Under the pieces are notes generated by a model. The model did no database searches. It was given only the letters and a program-made list of their open reading frames with translations, and was not told the origin of the DNA. Shown here one piece after another: positions 16,093 through 25,274 of a stretch of DNA of 64,000 nt. Position 1 is the stretch's first letter. Each line of letters starts with the position of its first letter. The DNA lies in the NCBI GenBank assembly GCA_964412105.1, contig CAYPNM010000006.1, positions 1 through 64,000 of the forward strand, given 5' to 3'. This DNA comes from JAKAGZ01 sp964412105. Its GTDB lineage: Bacteria; Bacteroidota; Ignavibacteria; Ignavibacteriales; Ignavibacteriaceae. The translations under genes and the position numbers were made by a program.

Positions 16093-18663
16093 ATGTTTAA
16101 AAAAATAATTATCATTCTAACAATAGGATTAAGTTTTACCTTCGCTCAAAGTAATGCATACATTACCAAAGGCAATAACGAAATTAAGATCGGGAATAAA
16201 TTTCTTGAAAGAATCATATCTATAAATTCAGATAAAGCCGCTACAACCGAAATTATTAACAAATCATCAGGCACACATTATAAAGTTAAGTCGGACGAGT
16301 TTATGCTGCAGGTTGTTTTTACAGGGATTGGCCCCGCCTATGGTAAAGATCAGAATGGCGAAAATCCCGTCGATCTTACGAGCAAAGATTTTGATTATAC
16401 TGGGTATAAAACTGAAGATTTGAATAATGGCGGAAAAAAGTTAACACTTAAATATAATTTCAATTACGATATAACGAAATTTCGTTTGAAGGTTTGCTAC
16501 GAGATATATCCTCATAATGATTATATGCGGAAATGGATTGAAGTTGCCGATTCTGCTCAGGGTTTAGAGTTCCTTTCTAAAATTTACCTTGAGTCAATGA
16601 GATTTGATATTGTGAAATTTTCTCATGGCCAATTCGGACAGCCTGTTTTAAATAATGATATTTTCTTTGCAGTTGAATATCCGAGTGTTGAAAATGAAAT
16701 AAACGGAAACGAAGCGAAGACTGGCTACCTGGTAGGCTATAAGATTGAAAAGAGTCCTTATATAACTCATACCTCAGTTCTTGGCGTTGCACCTTCCAAG
16801 ATAAAAATTGAAGAGACTTTTATGAATTATGTTGAAGGAATAAAAGTTGCAGGAACACGTCCTTATCTTTTGTATAACTCATGGTATGACTTCAGAAATC
16901 CTGCAATTGTGAAAGACACGGCAAGCATAATGAATGAAGAGCACGTGCTTAGCAGAATTTCCACTTTTAAAAAATATATGTACGATAGATATGGAATTGC
17001 ACTAGATGCATTTGTTCTGGATGATGGATGGGATAATTATGAAAGTCTTTGGGGTATTGATTCGACTAGATTTCCAAACGGTTTCACACCTTTTTTGAAA
17101 TCCCTTAAAGAGATGGGAACCTCTTTTGGTATATGGGCATCCCCTTTATGCGGATATTCCAAGAGAAGCGTTAGGGTTAATTGGGGGTATAAGCACGGTT
17201 ATGAAAAAACAGGAGACTTTCTCTGTTTTGCAGGGACACACTATAAAGCTGCTTACAAAAAAATAATGACAGAGTATACAAGAGAATACAATATCGGTTA
17301 CTTCAAATGGGATGGTTTCCTTTTAAGCTGCAACGAACCTGATCACGGACATCGTGTAGGAATTTATTCCAGGGAGGATCTTCTTTCAACTTACATTGAA
17401 ATGATGGAGGCAGTAAGAAAAGTCAATCCCAAAATTTACCTGAATGTAACTACCGGGACCTGGCTTTCGCCCTGGTGGCTTAAATATGCTGATTGTATCT
17501 GGATGCAGGGAGAAGATTATGCTTATTCTGAAGATGTTCCTTCGATTAATGACCGTGATAAATCGATTACATACCGCGATGCCGTCTTGTGGGATGATTA
17601 TCAAGGGCAGCATTTGCTTTTTCCGATTTCAAGTTTAATGACTCACGGTATTATAAAAGGCAGGCTGAATTTTCTGGGAGGAAAAAATGAATCTCTTGAT
17701 TCTTTCAGCAATGAAGTTATGATGTATTTTGGCAGAGGAGTGATGATGTGGGAACTTTATATCTCACCTGATCTGCTATCAGATGGAGAATGGAGAGCAA
17801 TTGCATCTTCTGTTAAATGGGCCAAGGCAAATAATATAACTCTTGAAAAAACTAAAATGATTCTGGGTAACCCATTAAAAAGGGAAACTTACGGTTATAT
17901 TCATTTAACAAAGGATAAGGGGATATTATTATTAAGAAATCCAGATGTTTCCGGGAAAGATGTAAAAATAAAACTCACTGCGGATCTTGGGGATATGGAT
18001 CCAGATAAAAAATATTTTGTCAAAATTATATATCCGTACAATATGATTTTAAAGACTCCAATAATATTGAATGGTAATTTGAACATAAATCTCGACGGAT
18101 ATGAAGTATTAACTGCAGAACTAATTCCGGAAGATAAACTGGATAACAATATCCCTAAAGGGATTAAATATTCAATAGAAGGCAAAAGTCTTTATGTCTA
18201 TACGCCTGATTCAAAGCATAAAATTAAAACAACTGAAAATAATCTGCATAATAATGGTGATTCATTTTCACTTAAATCGAAAGTTTATGTGCCATCAAAT
18301 TATGTAAACACAAAGTTTGCTTATTTGATCTTTCCCGATAAAAAAACAGAGAAGAAAGTTAAGCCTGAATTCGAAATAAAAATAAATGGTGAGAAAAAAG
18401 ATTTTAGGGTAGAGCAGGAAAACGGCAAATGGTTCTGGGTAATTTCTGATTTAGTCCCTGGTGAAAATACTGTCGAATGCCACTTTAATTTTGGATTTAA
18501 GATCAAAGGGAAAATCGGCACGTATGTTTTGACTGATAATAAACTTATTACAAAGGAGATCAGCAATAAAGAGATGCAGGAAGAAGAAATATTACCGGCG
18601 AAACCTTATCCGACAGATATTCAGAAAGAGATAATCCCTGTTAATAATTATGAAATCAAGTAA
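16093..18663 (+). CDS. Secreted GH36-like alpha-galactosidase
   Basis: An 856-residue clan GH-D glycosidase with a signal peptide (residues 1-19). The barrel carries LDDGWDNYES (309-318) and the nucleophile region YFKWDGF with Asp407, as in GH36/GH27 alpha-galactosidases and relatives. It is longer than classic GH36 enzymes, with about 250 extra C-terminal residues that read as beta-rich and end in a charged tail. The acid/base region (LWDDYQGQHLLFP, near 499) is less clear, so alpha-N-acetylgalactosaminidase or another alpha-galactoside specificity is possible. It starts 40 bases after the GH35 gene. Confidence 0.85.
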   Translation: MFKKIIIILTIGLSFTFAQSNAYITKGNNEIKIGNKFLERIISINSDKAATTEIINKSSGTHYKVKSDEFMLQVVFTGIGPAYGKDQNGENPVDLTSKDFDYTGYKTEDLNNGGKKLTLKYNFNYDITKFRLKVCYEIYPHNDYMRKWIEVADSAQGLEFLSKIYLESMRFDIVKFSHGQFGQPVLNNDIFFAVEYPSVENEINGNEAKTGYLVGYKIEKSPYITHTSVLGVAPSKIKIEETFMNYVEGIKVAGTRPYLLYNSWYDFRNPAIVKDTASIMNEEHVLSRISTFKKYMYDRYGIALDAFVLDDGWDNYESLWGIDSTRFPNGFTPFLKSLKEMGTSFGIWASPLCGYSKRSVRVNWGYKHGYEKTGDFLCFAGTHYKAAYKKIMTEYTREYNIGYFKWDGFLLSCNEPDHGHRVGIYSREDLLSTYIEMMEAVRKVNPKIYLNVTTGTWLSPWWLKYADCIWMQGEDYAYSEDVPSINDRDKSITYRDAVLWDDYQGQHLLFPISSLMTHGIIKGRLNFLGGKNESLDSFSNEVMMYFGRGVMMWELYISPDLLSDGEWRAIASSVKWAKANNITLEKTKMILGNPLKRETYGYIHLTKDKGILLLRNPDVSGKDVKIKLTADLGDMDPDKKYFVKIIYPYNMILKTPIILNGNLNINLDGYEVLTAELIPEDKLDNNIPKGIKYSIEGKSLYVYTPDSKHKIKTTENNLHNNGDSFSLKSKVYVPSNYVNTKFAYLIFPDKKTEKKVKPEFEIKINGEKKDFRVEQENGKWFWVISDLVPGENTVECHFNFGFKIKGKIGTYVLTDNKLITKEISNKEMQEEEILPAKPYPTDIQKEIIPVNNYEIK

Positions 18664-18672
18664 GAGCGAAAT

Positions 18673-18813
18673 ATGTACATAGACTGGAGAACATGGGGGA
18701 TTTGGCTGATCGGCTTTATAATTTTAATTCTCTGGATTTTAGTCCCGGTGAGGGAATTTAAAAAGCTGCTGCAGAAGAAACATAGTGAGATGAAAAATAA
18801 CAATAAAAGTTAA
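18673..18813 (+). CDS. Small single-span membrane protein
   Basis: An ORF of 46 codons (MYIDWRTWGIWLIGFIILIL..., then a basic tail) fits between the glycosidase stop (10 bases) and the symporter start (18 bases). It has one hydrophobic helix (about residues 9-24) followed by VREFKKLLQKK. Its position directly before a sodium:solute symporter suggests a small accessory subunit, like the short proteins paired with some SSS carriers, but there is no family assignment. The ribosome binding site is weak (GAGCGAAAT). Confidence 0.55.
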   Translation: MYIDWRTWGIWLIGFIILILWILVPVREFKKLLQKKHSEMKNNNKS

Positions 18814-18831
18814 TTCAAGAGGAATTTAGGT

Positions 18832-20478
18832 TTGAATTTTGCTGATTATTTGATTGTCCTTGTTTTTCTTGTTGCTATGTTTTTCGTTGGCTCTGTTTTT
18901 TACAAATGGATTGGAAATGCTGACGATTTCTATCTTGCAGGAAGAAATTTATCTCCGTTTATTCTCGCCGCCGTTATAGCCGCAACTAATATAAATATGT
19001 ACAGTTTTATTGGGCAGGCTGGGATTGCTTACAAGGAGGGAATTCCTATTGTTTGGCAAACATGGACAGGCGATATGGCTCTGGTAATTTCCGGGTTATT
19101 CGTAATACCTATTTTCAGAAGGCTTAGAATAAGAACGATCCCGGAATTCCTGCAGCTTCGTTATAGCAAAGGAGTAAGAACTTTTGTAGCATTTATCTGG
19201 ATGTTTCGTTTGGCTTTTTGGTTGGGGGTAGTTCTTTACACTGCTGTGATTGCTGCACAGATCATAACAGGCCTTCATTCATTTACTGCATGGGTATTAA
19301 TTTTTTCAGTAGTTGTGATTATTTATACAATGCTGGGGGGGATGTGGTCAGTTGCTTTTACGGATGTTGTTCAATTTGTGCTGATGCTGGGTGGTGCATT
19401 GATACTTCTCCCACTTGCTATGAGCTATATTGGATGGTGGCCTGGTATGGTCGCAAAACTGCCGGAGGGAGCACTAACATTGGTTAAGCAGTCAGGAACT
19501 TACGACTGGAAATTTATCCTCGCAATATTTCTTCTCGGAATTGAATGGGCATGTGTTGATCAAGGATTATTACAAAGAGCTTTCGCGGCAGACAGTACAA
19601 GATCAGTCGCAAAAGGACTGGTTCTAGCCGGAATAATTACTACGCCATTTGCCCTTTTATGGAATTTACCGGGTTTGGCCGCACGAGTTATTTTCCCGGC
19701 GTTAGCAAATCAAGATACTGCAGTGCCCCTATTAATTGCAAAGCTTATACCTAATGTTTTATTGGGATTTATAGTTGTGGGTTTATTATCCTCTCAGCTT
19801 TCAACAATTTCAGGAAATCTAAATGGTGTGGCAACCATTTTTACGAGCGATATTTATGAGAATATTCTTAAACGTAAGGCGAGCCAGAAAGATTTAATAT
19901 TTGTTGCGCGAATAGTTACAATTCTAACAGGAATAATCATGATGCTATTCGTTTATCTTGTTCCTATCCTTGGCGGGGCTGTAAATGCCTATCTAACAGT
20001 GATAGCTATTATGGATATGCCGCTTTTCATTATTGCAGTTGTATATGGATTATTATGGAAAAGAGTAAACTGGCAGGGAGCAATTGCTGGTTATATTTGC
20101 GGGGCAATTGCCGGTATTATAGGGCAGTATTTTTTCGCTTTAAATTTTAATATTACTACTTTTATTTCTGCGGGCACTGCTCTCATTGTCACTCCAATTA
20201 TTAGCATGATTACTAAAGACGAACAAAGCTTTAGTCTTGATCAAATTTGGATGGCCAGGAAAACGAGCGACGAAGAAGCAAAAGAAAATAACATTTATAA
20301 TATTATTCCCAAAACTTTTGCCGGCAAATTTAGTCTCGGGATATTATTTGCGGGGCTATTAATTTTTCTTGCTGGAGTATTTGCTGGCAGTGAGGGAATT
20401 GAAGCCGCCAGTATTATTAGCGTGACCGGAATGATAATTTACTTCGCGGGCGGCTTAATGCGTACTTACACTAACTAA
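18832..20478 (+). CDS. Sodium:solute symporter (SSS family), sugar type
   Basis: A 548-residue inner-membrane carrier with about 14 helices. The N-terminus (DYLIVLVFLVAMFFVG...DDFYLAGRNL) and the YTMLGGMWSVAFTDVVQ segment are typical of SSS symporters of the SGLT branch, which couple sugar uptake to sodium. The start is TTG at 18832 with AGAGGAAT upstream; no good ATG is in range. It lies in the galactoside operon between the glycosidases and the sugar kinase, so galactose or a galactoside is the likely substrate. Confidence 0.9.
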   Translation: MNFADYLIVLVFLVAMFFVGSVFYKWIGNADDFYLAGRNLSPFILAAVIAATNINMYSFIGQAGIAYKEGIPIVWQTWTGDMALVISGLFVIPIFRRLRIRTIPEFLQLRYSKGVRTFVAFIWMFRLAFWLGVVLYTAVIAAQIITGLHSFTAWVLIFSVVVIIYTMLGGMWSVAFTDVVQFVLMLGGALILLPLAMSYIGWWPGMVAKLPEGALTLVKQSGTYDWKFILAIFLLGIEWACVDQGLLQRAFAADSTRSVAKGLVLAGIITTPFALLWNLPGLAARVIFPALANQDTAVPLLIAKLIPNVLLGFIVVGLLSSQLSTISGNLNGVATIFTSDIYENILKRKASQKDLIFVARIVTILTGIIMMLFVYLVPILGGAVNAYLTVIAIMDMPLFIIAVVYGLLWKRVNWQGAIAGYICGAIAGIIGQYFFALNFNITTFISAGTALIVTPIISMITKDEQSFSLDQIWMARKTSDEEAKENNIYNIIPKTFAGKFSLGILFAGLLIFLAGVFAGSEGIEAASIISVTGMIIYFAGGLMRTYTN

Positions 20479-20491
20479 TTTATTCCTATTA

Positions 20492-21568
20492 ATGAACAGA
20501 ACTAAAATCATAAGTTCTGCACCCGGCAGAATTTGTCTCTTTGGTGAACACCAGGATTATCTGGGCTTACCGGTAATAGCAGCTGGAATTTCTCTGAGAA
20601 TTTCAGTTGATGGGGAGCTTACTAATGAGAGATCTATCAATATCAACTTGCCTGATATAAATTCTGAAGAAAGTTTTAGTATGAATGACGAAATCAGGTA
20701 TGAAAAAGAAAGAGACTATTTTAAGAGCTGTATAAAAATTTTGCAGCGTAACGGATTTACTTTTTCAAAAGGAATAAATTGCAGTGTAAAGGGTACAATT
20801 CCGATAAATGCCGGAGCATCGAGCTCTTCCGCACTTGTAGTAAGCTGGATTAATTTTCTTGTTAAAGCTAGTGATCAAAATAAAAATCTAACTGATAAGG
20901 AAATTGCAGAGCTGGCTTATAAAGCTGAAGTTCTGGAATTTTCGGAGCCGGGCGGGATGATGGACCACTATTCAGCGGCTCTTGGCGGAGTAATTTATCT
21001 TGAATCTTTTCCCTCAATTAAGGTTCAAAAGATAAAACCTTTGCCCGGCGTTTTTGTGCTCGGTAACTCAGGTGAGCCAAAAGACACTAAAACAATATTA
21101 AAAAGAGTAAAATTTCAGGTGTTGGATATTGTTAAGAATTTAGGTAAGAAATATTCCGATTTTTCCTTACAGAAATGCAAAATAGAAGATATAGAAAAAT
21201 ACTCTCAGGAGCTGAATAATGATCAAAAGGAATTAATAGCTGCAACCATAAAAAATCGTGACATTACCGGAGAGGCAAAAAAACTTCTTGAAGCTTCGAA
21301 TGTTGATCTAAATAAATTAGGTATTTTAATCAATCAACATCAGGATATATTAAGAGAATCGTTGAATATTTCAACTTTTAAAATTGATAAAATGATTGAT
21401 GCGGCATTGAATGCAGGAGCTTTGGGTGCGAAGATTAATGGATCAGGTGGCGGTGGATGTATGTTTGCATATGCTCCTGAATATTATGAAGAAGTCAGCA
21501 GAGCAATTGAAAGAGCAGGCGGCGAAAGTTATATAATTAAAATCGATTCGGGAGTCAGGACAAAATGA
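20492..21568 (+). CDS. GHMP sugar kinase, probably galactokinase-like
   Basis: A 358-residue GHMP kinase. Motif 1 is APGRICLFGEHQDY (10-23), close to the galactokinase signature GRxNLIGEHxDY. The ATP loop is PINAGASSSSA (104-114), the catalytic Asp158 is in GGMMDHYS, and motif 3 is GSGGGGCMF near the C-terminus. It would phosphorylate the sugar released by the operon's glycosidases at C1. The substitution of HTDYN by HQDYL means another hexose or a uronic acid cannot be excluded. It overlaps the next gene by 4 bases (ATGA). Confidence 0.85.
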   Translation: MNRTKIISSAPGRICLFGEHQDYLGLPVIAAGISLRISVDGELTNERSININLPDINSEESFSMNDEIRYEKERDYFKSCIKILQRNGFTFSKGINCSVKGTIPINAGASSSSALVVSWINFLVKASDQNKNLTDKEIAELAYKAEVLEFSEPGGMMDHYSAALGGVIYLESFPSIKVQKIKPLPGVFVLGNSGEPKDTKTILKRVKFQVLDIVKNLGKKYSDFSLQKCKIEDIEKYSQELNNDQKELIAATIKNRDITGEAKKLLEASNVDLNKLGILINQHQDILRESLNISTFKIDKMIDAALNAGALGAKINGSGGGGCMFAYAPEYYEEVSRAIERAGGESYIIKIDSGVRTK

Positions 21569-22440
21569 ATACCGGGAGATTGGTAATATTAGCCGGTGGT
21601 GTTTCTTCAAGAATGAAAAAACCGTCTAAAATGGATCTGAACATTGATGAATATCTATTAGAACAAAGTGAGATAAAAACTAAATCGATGTTGAGCGTTG
21701 GGAAAAATGAACGCCCTTTCCTCGATTATTTACTTTATAATGCGCGGGAGGCCGGGTACAGAGAAATAGTGATAGTTATTAGTGAAAAAGACAATAGTAT
21801 AAGAAATTATTATGGTGAGAAAGCAAATGACAATGAATTTGAAGGATTGAACATAAGTTATGCAATACAAAAGATCCCTGATAACAGAACAAAGCCTCTC
21901 GGAACGGCAGATGCTTTGCAGCAAGCCTTAAGCGTTAAAAAAGAATGGATGGGAGGTAGGTTTACGGTTTGCAACTCTGATAATCTATATTCTCAAAAAG
22001 CATTTAAGATAATGCTTAATGATGAGCATCCAAATTCAATGATTGACTACAACCGCAATGCCCTGGAATTTGAAACATCCAAGATTATGAAATTTGGGGT
22101 AACGGTAAAAGACAGTGAAGGGTACTTGATTGATATTATTGAGAAACCTACCTATAAAGATCTGGAGAAAGCAAAAGATAGTAATGGTATTATAGGTGTT
22201 AGTATGAATATTTTTAGTCTCCACTATGATTTTATATTACCTTTTCTTGAAAAAACCCCACTGAATCCAGTTAGAAAAGAAAAAGAATTACCGGTTGCTA
22301 TTAGTATGATGGTAAAAGAAAAACTTAAAAGTCTTTTCTGTTATCCGTTATCTGAACACGTAATTGACCTTACATCGAAAGAAGACATTCCAGAAGTAAA
22401 AAAATATCTTGATAAAAATTATGGAAATATGATCTTTTAA
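21565..22440 (+). CDS. Sugar-1-phosphate nucleotidyltransferase
   Basis: A 291-residue NTP_transferase family protein. The N-terminal ILAGGVSSRMKKPSK (8-22) is the nucleotide-binding loop with its activating Lys, and CNSDN (about 132-136) is the metal-binding Asp motif. It would join a sugar-1-phosphate to a nucleotide, completing activation begun by the overlapping kinase. This kinase plus pyrophosphorylase pairing bypasses GalT of the classic Leloir route, since no galT or galE is visible. The base and sugar used cannot be read from sequence. Confidence 0.85.
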   Translation: MNTGRLVILAGGVSSRMKKPSKMDLNIDEYLLEQSEIKTKSMLSVGKNERPFLDYLLYNAREAGYREIVIVISEKDNSIRNYYGEKANDNEFEGLNISYAIQKIPDNRTKPLGTADALQQALSVKKEWMGGRFTVCNSDNLYSQKAFKIMLNDEHPNSMIDYNRNALEFETSKIMKFGVTVKDSEGYLIDIIEKPTYKDLEKAKDSNGIIGVSMNIFSLHYDFILPFLEKTPLNPVRKEKELPVAISMMVKEKLKSLFCYPLSEHVIDLTSKEDIPEVKKYLDKNYGNMIF

Positions 22441-22453
22441 AGGATAAGAAGGA

Positions 22454-22564
22454 ATGATTCAGAGGTGTGCTGAAATTAGGAAGCAGAAGGATTTTCATAA
22501 GGTTATAGAATTTCCGCAAGGAATTAGGGGAGTTCCAAAGCTGGACTTTTTGTCATTAAATTAG
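22454..22564 (+). CDS. Possible 36-codon ORF or gene remnant
   Basis: An ATG with an AGGATAAGAAGGA leader lies 13 bases after the nucleotidyltransferase stop and opens a 36-codon frame (MIQRCAEIRKQKDFHKV...). No family is recognised. The good ribosome binding site and operon position support translation; the lack of recognisable features and the following 106 bases without coding sense suggest it may be a decayed gene end. Confidence 0.25.
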   Translation: MIQRCAEIRKQKDFHKVIEFPQGIRGVPKLDFLSLN

Positions 22565-22633
22565 AACTGATGCTTTGGTTCAGAAAAAAGTTGATTCTTT
22601 TGTAGCTCTGATTATTGATATATTTATAAGTAA

Positions 22634-22660
22634 GCCCCGAAGCAATTTAATACTCGGGGC
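22634..22660 (-). terminator. Terminator after the STAS gene
   Basis: GCCCCGA (22634-22640) and TCGGGGC (22654-22660) form a 7-bp GC-rich stem with a 13-base loop, 10 bases beyond the STAS gene stop. The downstream T-tract on the minus strand is weak. Confidence 0.6.
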
Positions 22661-22670
22661 TGCTCTAAAT

Positions 22671-23060
22671 TTAAATTGTGGTTTCTAATTTTTCCAGACG
22701 GTCATGTACCTTATTCATATATTGAATGCTCTTTATGGCCTGCTCAACTGTATCCAAAATATTAAAAAGCTCTAAAGTCCGAGTTCCGGCCAACACTGTA
22801 TGAGCCAATGATGGTGGACGTACCAGCCTTAATTCCCCACCTACTTCTCCAATTTCTTTCAAGGTTAATACAAGGACACCAATAAATGTTGAATCCATAA
22901 ATTCGCACATACTTAAATCAACTATTATTTTTTTGAAGCCTTTTTTAATGTCTTCCTTCAGGATTTTTTTCAGTTCCCCGGCTTCTTTATAAGTAGCACG
23001 TGTAATGTCTACTTTTTCTATAACTATATCACCCATAAGAAATCCTTTGAAATCTTCCAT
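22671..23060 (-). CDS. STAS domain protein (anti-sigma factor antagonist-like)
   Basis: A 129-residue STAS protein of the SpoIIAA/RsbV type, which is switched by Ser phosphorylation and titrates an anti-sigma kinase. The phospho-acceptor loop reads CEFMDSTFIGVL, the usual DS(S/T)xxG motif. The C-terminus ends in a short helix (KVHDRLEKLE). AGAGGGC lies just before the start. No partner kinase or phosphatase is adjacent, so it is an orphan whose partner lies elsewhere. Confidence 0.88.
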   Translation of the reverse strand: MEDFKGFLMGDIVIEKVDITRATYKEAGELKKILKEDIKKGFKKIIVDLSMCEFMDSTFIGVLVLTLKEIGEVGGELRLVRPPSLAHTVLAGTRTLELFNILDTVEQAIKSIQYMNKVHDRLEKLETTI

Positions 23061-23563
23061 TTTGCCCTCTGGAGATTTATTAATAATAAATTTATTTAGC
23101 GAATACCGGAACTAGTTATCAGCTTATTATGCTAATTCAACAATATTTTAATCCTACCTGTTTAACCGGAAGCTGAATAATATATTCAACTCTTTCGAGG
23201 CAATAAAACAATTATCGTTCCATAAAAATGCTTTTAGTTTGAGCAATAATTGATGTTTTTGGCATTACGCTGTGTCTCATCTTGATAAATCTTGACTTTA
23301 AATTCAGATTTTATTGATGAAGTAAACTTTCCCTATGGTTAACAATCGTTTTATTATTTCGCAGATGATTTAGGCAATTGATATAAAGCAGGAACGCATT
23401 TAATTCCTTCTATAAAGCCATCCAAGTACATAACTGTAAACCTACAGAAACAAGGTTTTTTCGCTGTAGGAAAGTATATAGCTAACTTGTCCTTTCAGGT
23501 TTCATCGATTGAATCTTTTTTCGTGGTTTTGAATCCAATTTTTACAAATAATGATGAGTTTCA
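23061..23563. other. Non-coding stretch with one small inverted repeat
   Basis: No convincing gene in about 500 bases between divergent genes. A perfect 7-bp inverted repeat, CCTACAG (23441-23447) and CTGTAGG (23464-23470), lies about 95 bases before the DUF2892 gene and might be a regulatory hairpin. Promoters for both flanking genes must be here. Confidence 0.4.
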
Positions 23564-23770
23564 ATGAAAAGAAATGTTGGAAATATTGACCGCATAATTA
23601 GGGGAAGTTCAGCTATAATAATATTGATACTTTACTTTACTAATGTGATCCAGGGACAGGCAGCCATTTTACTCGGGATTGCTGCTCTAGTGCTTTTATT
23701 TACCAGTATATCAAGTTTCTGTCCTTGTTATTTACGATTAAATATTAGTACATCTGATAAAAAGGAATAA
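23564..23770 (+). CDS. DUF2892 (YgaP-like) membrane protein
   Basis: A 68-residue inner-membrane protein with two predicted helices (about 15-30 and 33-50). The N-terminal MKRNVGNIDRIIRG segment is the hallmark of DUF2892. The conserved CPCYL motif (53-57) follows the second helix. Members are often fused to or located beside rhodanese or thioredoxin proteins and are linked to sulfur or thiol metabolism. Here a membrane-tethered thioredoxin starts 9 bases downstream. Confidence 0.85.
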   Translation: MKRNVGNIDRIIRGSSAIIILILYFTNVIQGQAAILLGIAALVLLFTSISSFCPCYLRLNISTSDKKE

Positions 23771-23779
23771 AATATTACT

Positions 23780-24172
23780 ATGATGACAATCGTTTATATA
23801 ATACTTGCTGTAGTCATTTTGATATTAGCGCTTCAATTATTAATGGTATTTGCCGCCAAAAAATCCAAAGGGAAAAAATTAAAAGGACTTCAAGGGCAAC
23901 TGAAAGGACTTGAGAAAGATGGTTCAAAAGGACTCGTTTACTTCTTTAGTCCGACCTGCCATGCATGCAAAGCACAGACGCCGATAATTAAAGAATTACA
24001 ATCATCGAACAGAAATATTTTTGATGTGGATATTTCAAAAGATATGGACACTGCAAAAATATTCGGGATAAAAGCAACTCCAACGACAATGATAGTTAAA
24101 AATGGAACAATAAGTCAGGTGTTGTTGGGGGTAAAACAAAAAAGTGTTCTGAAAAATTACCTTAATGGTTAG
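23780..24172 (+). CDS. Membrane-anchored thioredoxin
   Basis: A 130-residue protein with an N-terminal transmembrane helix (about 4-25), a basic linker (KKSKGKKLK) and a thioredoxin fold. The active site is Cys60-His-Ala-Cys63 in FFSPTCHACK, and the cis-Pro loop reads ATPTT. The basic linker after the helix suggests that the domain faces the cytoplasm. It is paired with a DUF2892 gene and convergent with thioredoxin reductase 43 bases away, so it is a plausible substrate of that reductase. Confidence 0.88.
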   Translation: MMTIVYIILAVVILILALQLLMVFAAKKSKGKKLKGLQGQLKGLEKDGSKGLVYFFSPTCHACKAQTPIIKELQSSNRNIFDVDISKDMDTAKIFGIKATPTTMIVKNGTISQVLLGVKQKSVLKNYLNG

Positions 24173-24214
24173 GTTTTAAAAGCCGGTTCTAGTTAAAAAT
24201 TTATAAAGAAACTT

Positions 24215-25168
24215 CTATATTGAAACGGCTACCTCATTAATTTTTTTCATATTATTAATGTATTCTGCAGCTCCAAGGGCAGCTATAGTTCCATCTCCAA
24301 CGGCAGTTGTTACCTGCCTATATCTTTTTTGAATAGAATCTCCCGCTGCATAAACACCCTGTAAATTGGTCATCAGATTTTTATCGACAATAATTTCCTT
24401 CGATTCATTCAGTTCAATGATCCCTTCAAGGCTTTCTGTATTTGGCACATAACCTATAAATATAAACACACCATCGATTTTCATTTCAGAAACTTCCTTA
24501 GTTCGCTGATTTTGAATCTTAACATAAGAAAGCTTCTCATCACCAATAAACTCGATTATTTTAGATTCCATTATGAAATCTATTTTGCTGTTATTTTTAG
24601 CTTCATTTACATAATATTCGAACGCCTGGAAGTGATCGAATTGATGAAGGACTGTTACTTTCGAGGCATACTTTGTCAGAGAAACAGCCTCTTCCAGCGC
24701 AGAGTTTCCACCACCTACGACAATAATCTCTTTATCCTGAAAAAAATCACCATCACAGGTCGCACAGTAAGAAATTCCTTTCCCCTTAAATTCTTTTTCA
24801 CCTTTTGCGCCAACCATCCTGGATTTGCCGCCTGTTGCAATAATAACGGCATTTGATGTAAATACATCATTGTGATTTACGGTAACTTTTTTGATTTCCT
24901 CTTTCAGATCCAGTGAGGTAATTTTAATATTTGATTTTATCCTGCATCCAAATTTCTGTGCCTGCGATTTCATATTGCGTGCGAGTTCATATCCGCTGAT
25001 TTTTTCTATACCAGGATAATTTGCAATTTCGTGCGTTAATACCATTTGTCCGCCGACAGCACCTTCATTAAGTATTAACGTATTAAGTTTAGCACGTGAT
25101 AAATAAATCCCTGCAGTTAAACCTGCGGCGCCTCCCCCAATTACAATTACATCAAAATGATTATCCAT
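24215..25168 (-). CDS. trxB: Thioredoxin reductase
   Basis: A 317-residue low-molecular-weight NADPH-dependent thioredoxin reductase. Motifs: FAD-binding GGGAAGLTAG (11-20), redox-active Cys135-Ala-Thr-Cys138, NADPH-binding GGGNSALEEA, and the C-terminal AAGDS...GDGTIAA FAD motif. It supplies electrons to thioredoxins such as its neighbours. A GC-rich hairpin at 25233-25254 separates it from the upstream thioredoxin-like gene, so it may have its own promoter. Confidence 0.95.
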   Translation of the reverse strand: MDNHFDVIVIGGGAAGLTAGIYLSRAKLNTLILNEGAVGGQMVLTHEIANYPGIEKISGYELARNMKSQAQKFGCRIKSNIKITSLDLKEEIKKVTVNHNDVFTSNAVIIATGGKSRMVGAKGEKEFKGKGISYCATCDGDFFQDKEIIVVGGGNSALEEAVSLTKYASKVTVLHQFDHFQAFEYYVNEAKNNSKIDFIMESKIIEFIGDEKLSYVKIQNQRTKEVSEMKIDGVFIFIGYVPNTESLEGIIELNESKEIIVDKNLMTNLQGVYAAGDSIQKRYRQVTTAVGDGTIAALGAAEYINNMKKINEVAVSI

Positions 25169-25232
25169 AAATATTCTTAATAGTAAAATTTTAAATTTGT
25201 AAAAATTAGGACCATTTTATATCGTTATTAAG

Positions 25233-25254
25233 ACCCGCTCGTTTAAGGGCGGGT
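25233..25254 (-). terminator. Hairpin between the thioredoxin-like gene and trxB
   Basis: ACCCGC and GCGGGT form a 6-bp stem with a 10-base loop 20 bases after the thioredoxin-like stop. It is followed on the minus strand by CTTAATAA, so it could attenuate or end transcription before trxB. Confidence 0.5.
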
Positions 25255-25274
25255 TCTTTATGACATATAATAAA

